This document shows positions 63,073 through 64,000 of a stretch of 64,000 bases of DNA, piece by piece. Below the pieces are notes generated by a model. That model saw only the letters and a program-made list of their open reading frames with translations. It made no database searches and was not told the origin of the DNA. The stretch is from positions 186,001-250,000 of the forward strand of contig NZ_CP031306.1 of the NCBI RefSeq assembly GCF_004799645.1, read 5' to 3'. Within the stretch, counting starts at the first letter, position 1. The number at the start of each line of letters is the position of its first letter. The position numbers and the translations under genes were made by a program. This DNA is from Natronorubrum bangense (lineage in GTDB: Archaea; Halobacteriota; Halobacteria; Halobacteriales; Natrialbaceae).

Positions 63073-63708
63073 TTACGCCGCGTCTTCGATCGTCGCCTTC
63101 ACTTCCTCCCAGACCTCGTCCGGTGCCTGCTCGCCGTCGACGCGCTCGAGCACACCCTCATCCTCATAATACTCGATCACGGGCTCGGTGTTCTCGCGGA
63201 ACACGCGCAGTCGTTCTTTCACCGTTTCCTCGGTGTCGTCGTCGCGCTGCTCGAGGCGTTCTTCGACCTCGGGGTCCTCCGGTGGGTTGTACTCGACGTG
63301 GTAGATGTCGCCCGTCTCGGGATCCATCCGGCGGCCGGTCAGTCGGTGGATGAGTTCCTCCTCGCTGACGTCGAGGTAGAGTGCGACGTCCAAGTCGGTC
63401 ATGTCCTGCAGCTCCTCGGCCTGCTCGAGATTTCGTGGGTAGCCGTCGAGCACGAAGCCGTCGGCCTGGTTCAGCGCTTCGTCGACGATGGCGTTGACGA
63501 CTGCGTCGGGGACGAGTTCGCCCTGATCCATGTATTCGCGTGGCGTGTCGTACTCCGTGTCCATGTCGGAGATGTCCATGTCCTTGTTCGAACGGAGTGC
63601 GTCACCGGTGGTGATGTGGTCGACGTCGAACTCCTCGATGATCTTTGCGCTCTGGGTCCCCTTTCCTGCCCCGGGTGCACCCAGGATCAGAATTCGTGGC
63701 TGTGCCAT
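63073..63708 (-). CDS. adk: Adenylate kinase
   Basis: 211 residues. Converts ATP + AMP to 2 ADP. Walker [11 protein letters not shown] near 10; [10 protein letters not shown] (AMP binding) near 33; [16 protein letters not shown] near 85; LID region [22 protein letters not shown] near 123, without the zinc cysteines. Long-form enzyme similar to the bacterial type, as usual in haloarchaea. The intergenic region to the right (63709-63805) holds the divergent promoters with CTTTAAG/CTTAAAG boxes. Downstream partner DUF106 is separated by the surface gene inserted in the opposite direction. Confidence 0.95.
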   Translation of the reverse strand: MAQPRILILGAPGAGKGTQSAKIIEEFDVDHITTGDALRSNKDMDISDMDTEYDTPREYMDQGELVPDAVVNAIVDEALNQADGFVLDGYPRNLEQAEELQDMTDLDVALYLDVSEEELIHRLTGRRMDPETGDIYHVEYNPPEDPEVEERLEQRDDDTEETVKERLRVFRENTEPVIEYYEDEGVLERVDGEQAPDEVWEEVKATIEDAA

Positions 63709-63730
63709 ATCCCACCGTTCACCACCCTCC

Positions 63731-63785
63731 CATAAAGGCTTAAAGAAATGTGTACGTCATCGCTGTCACATAACAGCTTAAAGAA
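63731..63785. promoter_or_regulatory. Divergent promoters of adk and the gene at 63806
   Basis: GCTTAAAGAA occurs twice, at 63738-63747 and 63776-63785. The right copy is centred 26 bases before the ATG at 63806. The complement of CATAAAGGC at 63731-63739 lies about 26 bases before the adk ATG. Both genes thus appear leaderless. Confidence 0.55.
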
Positions 63786-63805
63786 GCGAGCCCATCCAGT
63801 TTCGT

Positions 63806-64000
63806 ATGACGCGTTTCGACGCAGCTGACCCTGCCGAGCGACGAAAACTGTACGTCGACGCTATCACTGCCCACCGCAACCGCGGAAGCGGATTTTTGAC
63901 GCTCGAGGTCGACGAGACGGCACTCGATGACAGCGACTCCGACGGCCCCGACCCAGCACTCGGCGTGCCGTGGCTACAGTTCGGCGATGGGACGATCAAC
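63806..64000 (+). CDS. Partial gene, haloarchaeal protein of unknown function
   Basis: First 65 codons of a gene cut by the window's right edge, starting MTRFDAADPAERRKLYVDAI. Acidic, with a TAHRNRGSGFLTLEVD strand and an Asp-rich linker followed by LGVPWLQFGDGTIN. A TATA-like repeat is 26 bases upstream. The visible part does not show a family I know. Confidence 0.6.
   Translation, partial: MTRFDAADPAERRKLYVDAITAHRNRGSGFLTLEVDETALDDSDSDGPDPALGVPWLQFGDGTIN

Overview
The window reads as a chromosomal segment of an extremely halophilic archaeon (class Halobacteria). The DNA is GC-rich with very frequent CTCGAG hexamers, the predicted proteins are strongly acidic, many genes have a TATA box about 25 bases before the start codon and little or no leader, and the gene content is haloarchaeal: gas vesicle genes, DNA topoisomerase VI beside gyrase, HMG-CoA synthase, Cbf5 and a DUF106 membrane protein. 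The CTCGAG richness suggests the Natrialbales (Natrinema/Haloterrigena type); that placement is inference.

Layout. 1-5.7 kb is a divergent gas vesicle cluster: gvpA and gvpN leftward (gvpN cut by the window edge), and gvpF-G-H, a protein at the gvpI position, then gvpJ-K-L-M rightward as a tightly overlapping operon. No gvpD/gvpE regulator pair is present between gvpA and gvpF. 5.8-15.3 kb is metabolic: a Gfo/Idh-type oxidoreductase, a beta-oxidation-like group (acyl-CoA dehydrogenase, thiolase, two MaoC hydratases), methionine sulfoxide reductase A and a tandem universal stress protein. 15.4-17.2 kb holds an orphan HsdR-N-like nuclease next to tRNA-Val, with extra copies of the tRNA 3' end between them. 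17.4-25.1 kb has a cobalamin adenosyltransferase, a perfect 45-bp tandem repeat, a CBS protein, an NAD kinase-phosphatase fusion, both halves of glycine decarboxylase P protein and an AI-2E-type permease. 25.2-30.0 kb has a copper-type P-ATPase with a TauE/SafE-like membrane protein, then HMG-CoA synthase.

30-46 kb contains three damaged genes: a BCCT transporter with two Trp-to-stop changes, a YeeE/YedE protein with a one-base frameshift, and an ion channel with a one-base frameshift. Intact genes among them include a monothiol glutaredoxin, a lipoprotein PQQ-type sugar dehydrogenase, a second YeeE/YedE protein, tRNA-Glu, a FAH-family enzyme, a metallo-beta-lactamase-fold hydrolase and a divergent Nramp-like transporter. 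41.8-51.3 kb is a topoisomerase block: top6A/top6B leftward and gyrB/gyrA rightward, with the damaged channel gene between.

52.3-54.2 kb is a metal-homeostasis unit: a ZIP transporter and a DtxR-family repressor, both preceded by matching TTAG-N6/7-CTAA inverted repeats that I read as its operators. 54.2-58.0 kb has arginase, an NDH-2-like flavoprotein, a hexapeptide acyltransferase and a protein resembling the Nmad3 nucleotide-modification-associated family, followed by tRNA-Pro. 58.7-63.7 kb is the archaeal cbf5-cmk-DUF106-adk neighbourhood, all leftward, but split by a rightward pilin-like surface protein gene whose middle part is strikingly AT-rich, suggesting acquired DNA.

The observations most worth a second look are the tRNA-associated nuclease with repeated tRNA ends, the AT-rich mosaic surface gene inside a conserved operon, the doubly Trp-to-stop BCCT gene, the DtxR operator set, and the duplicated 3' end of top6A.
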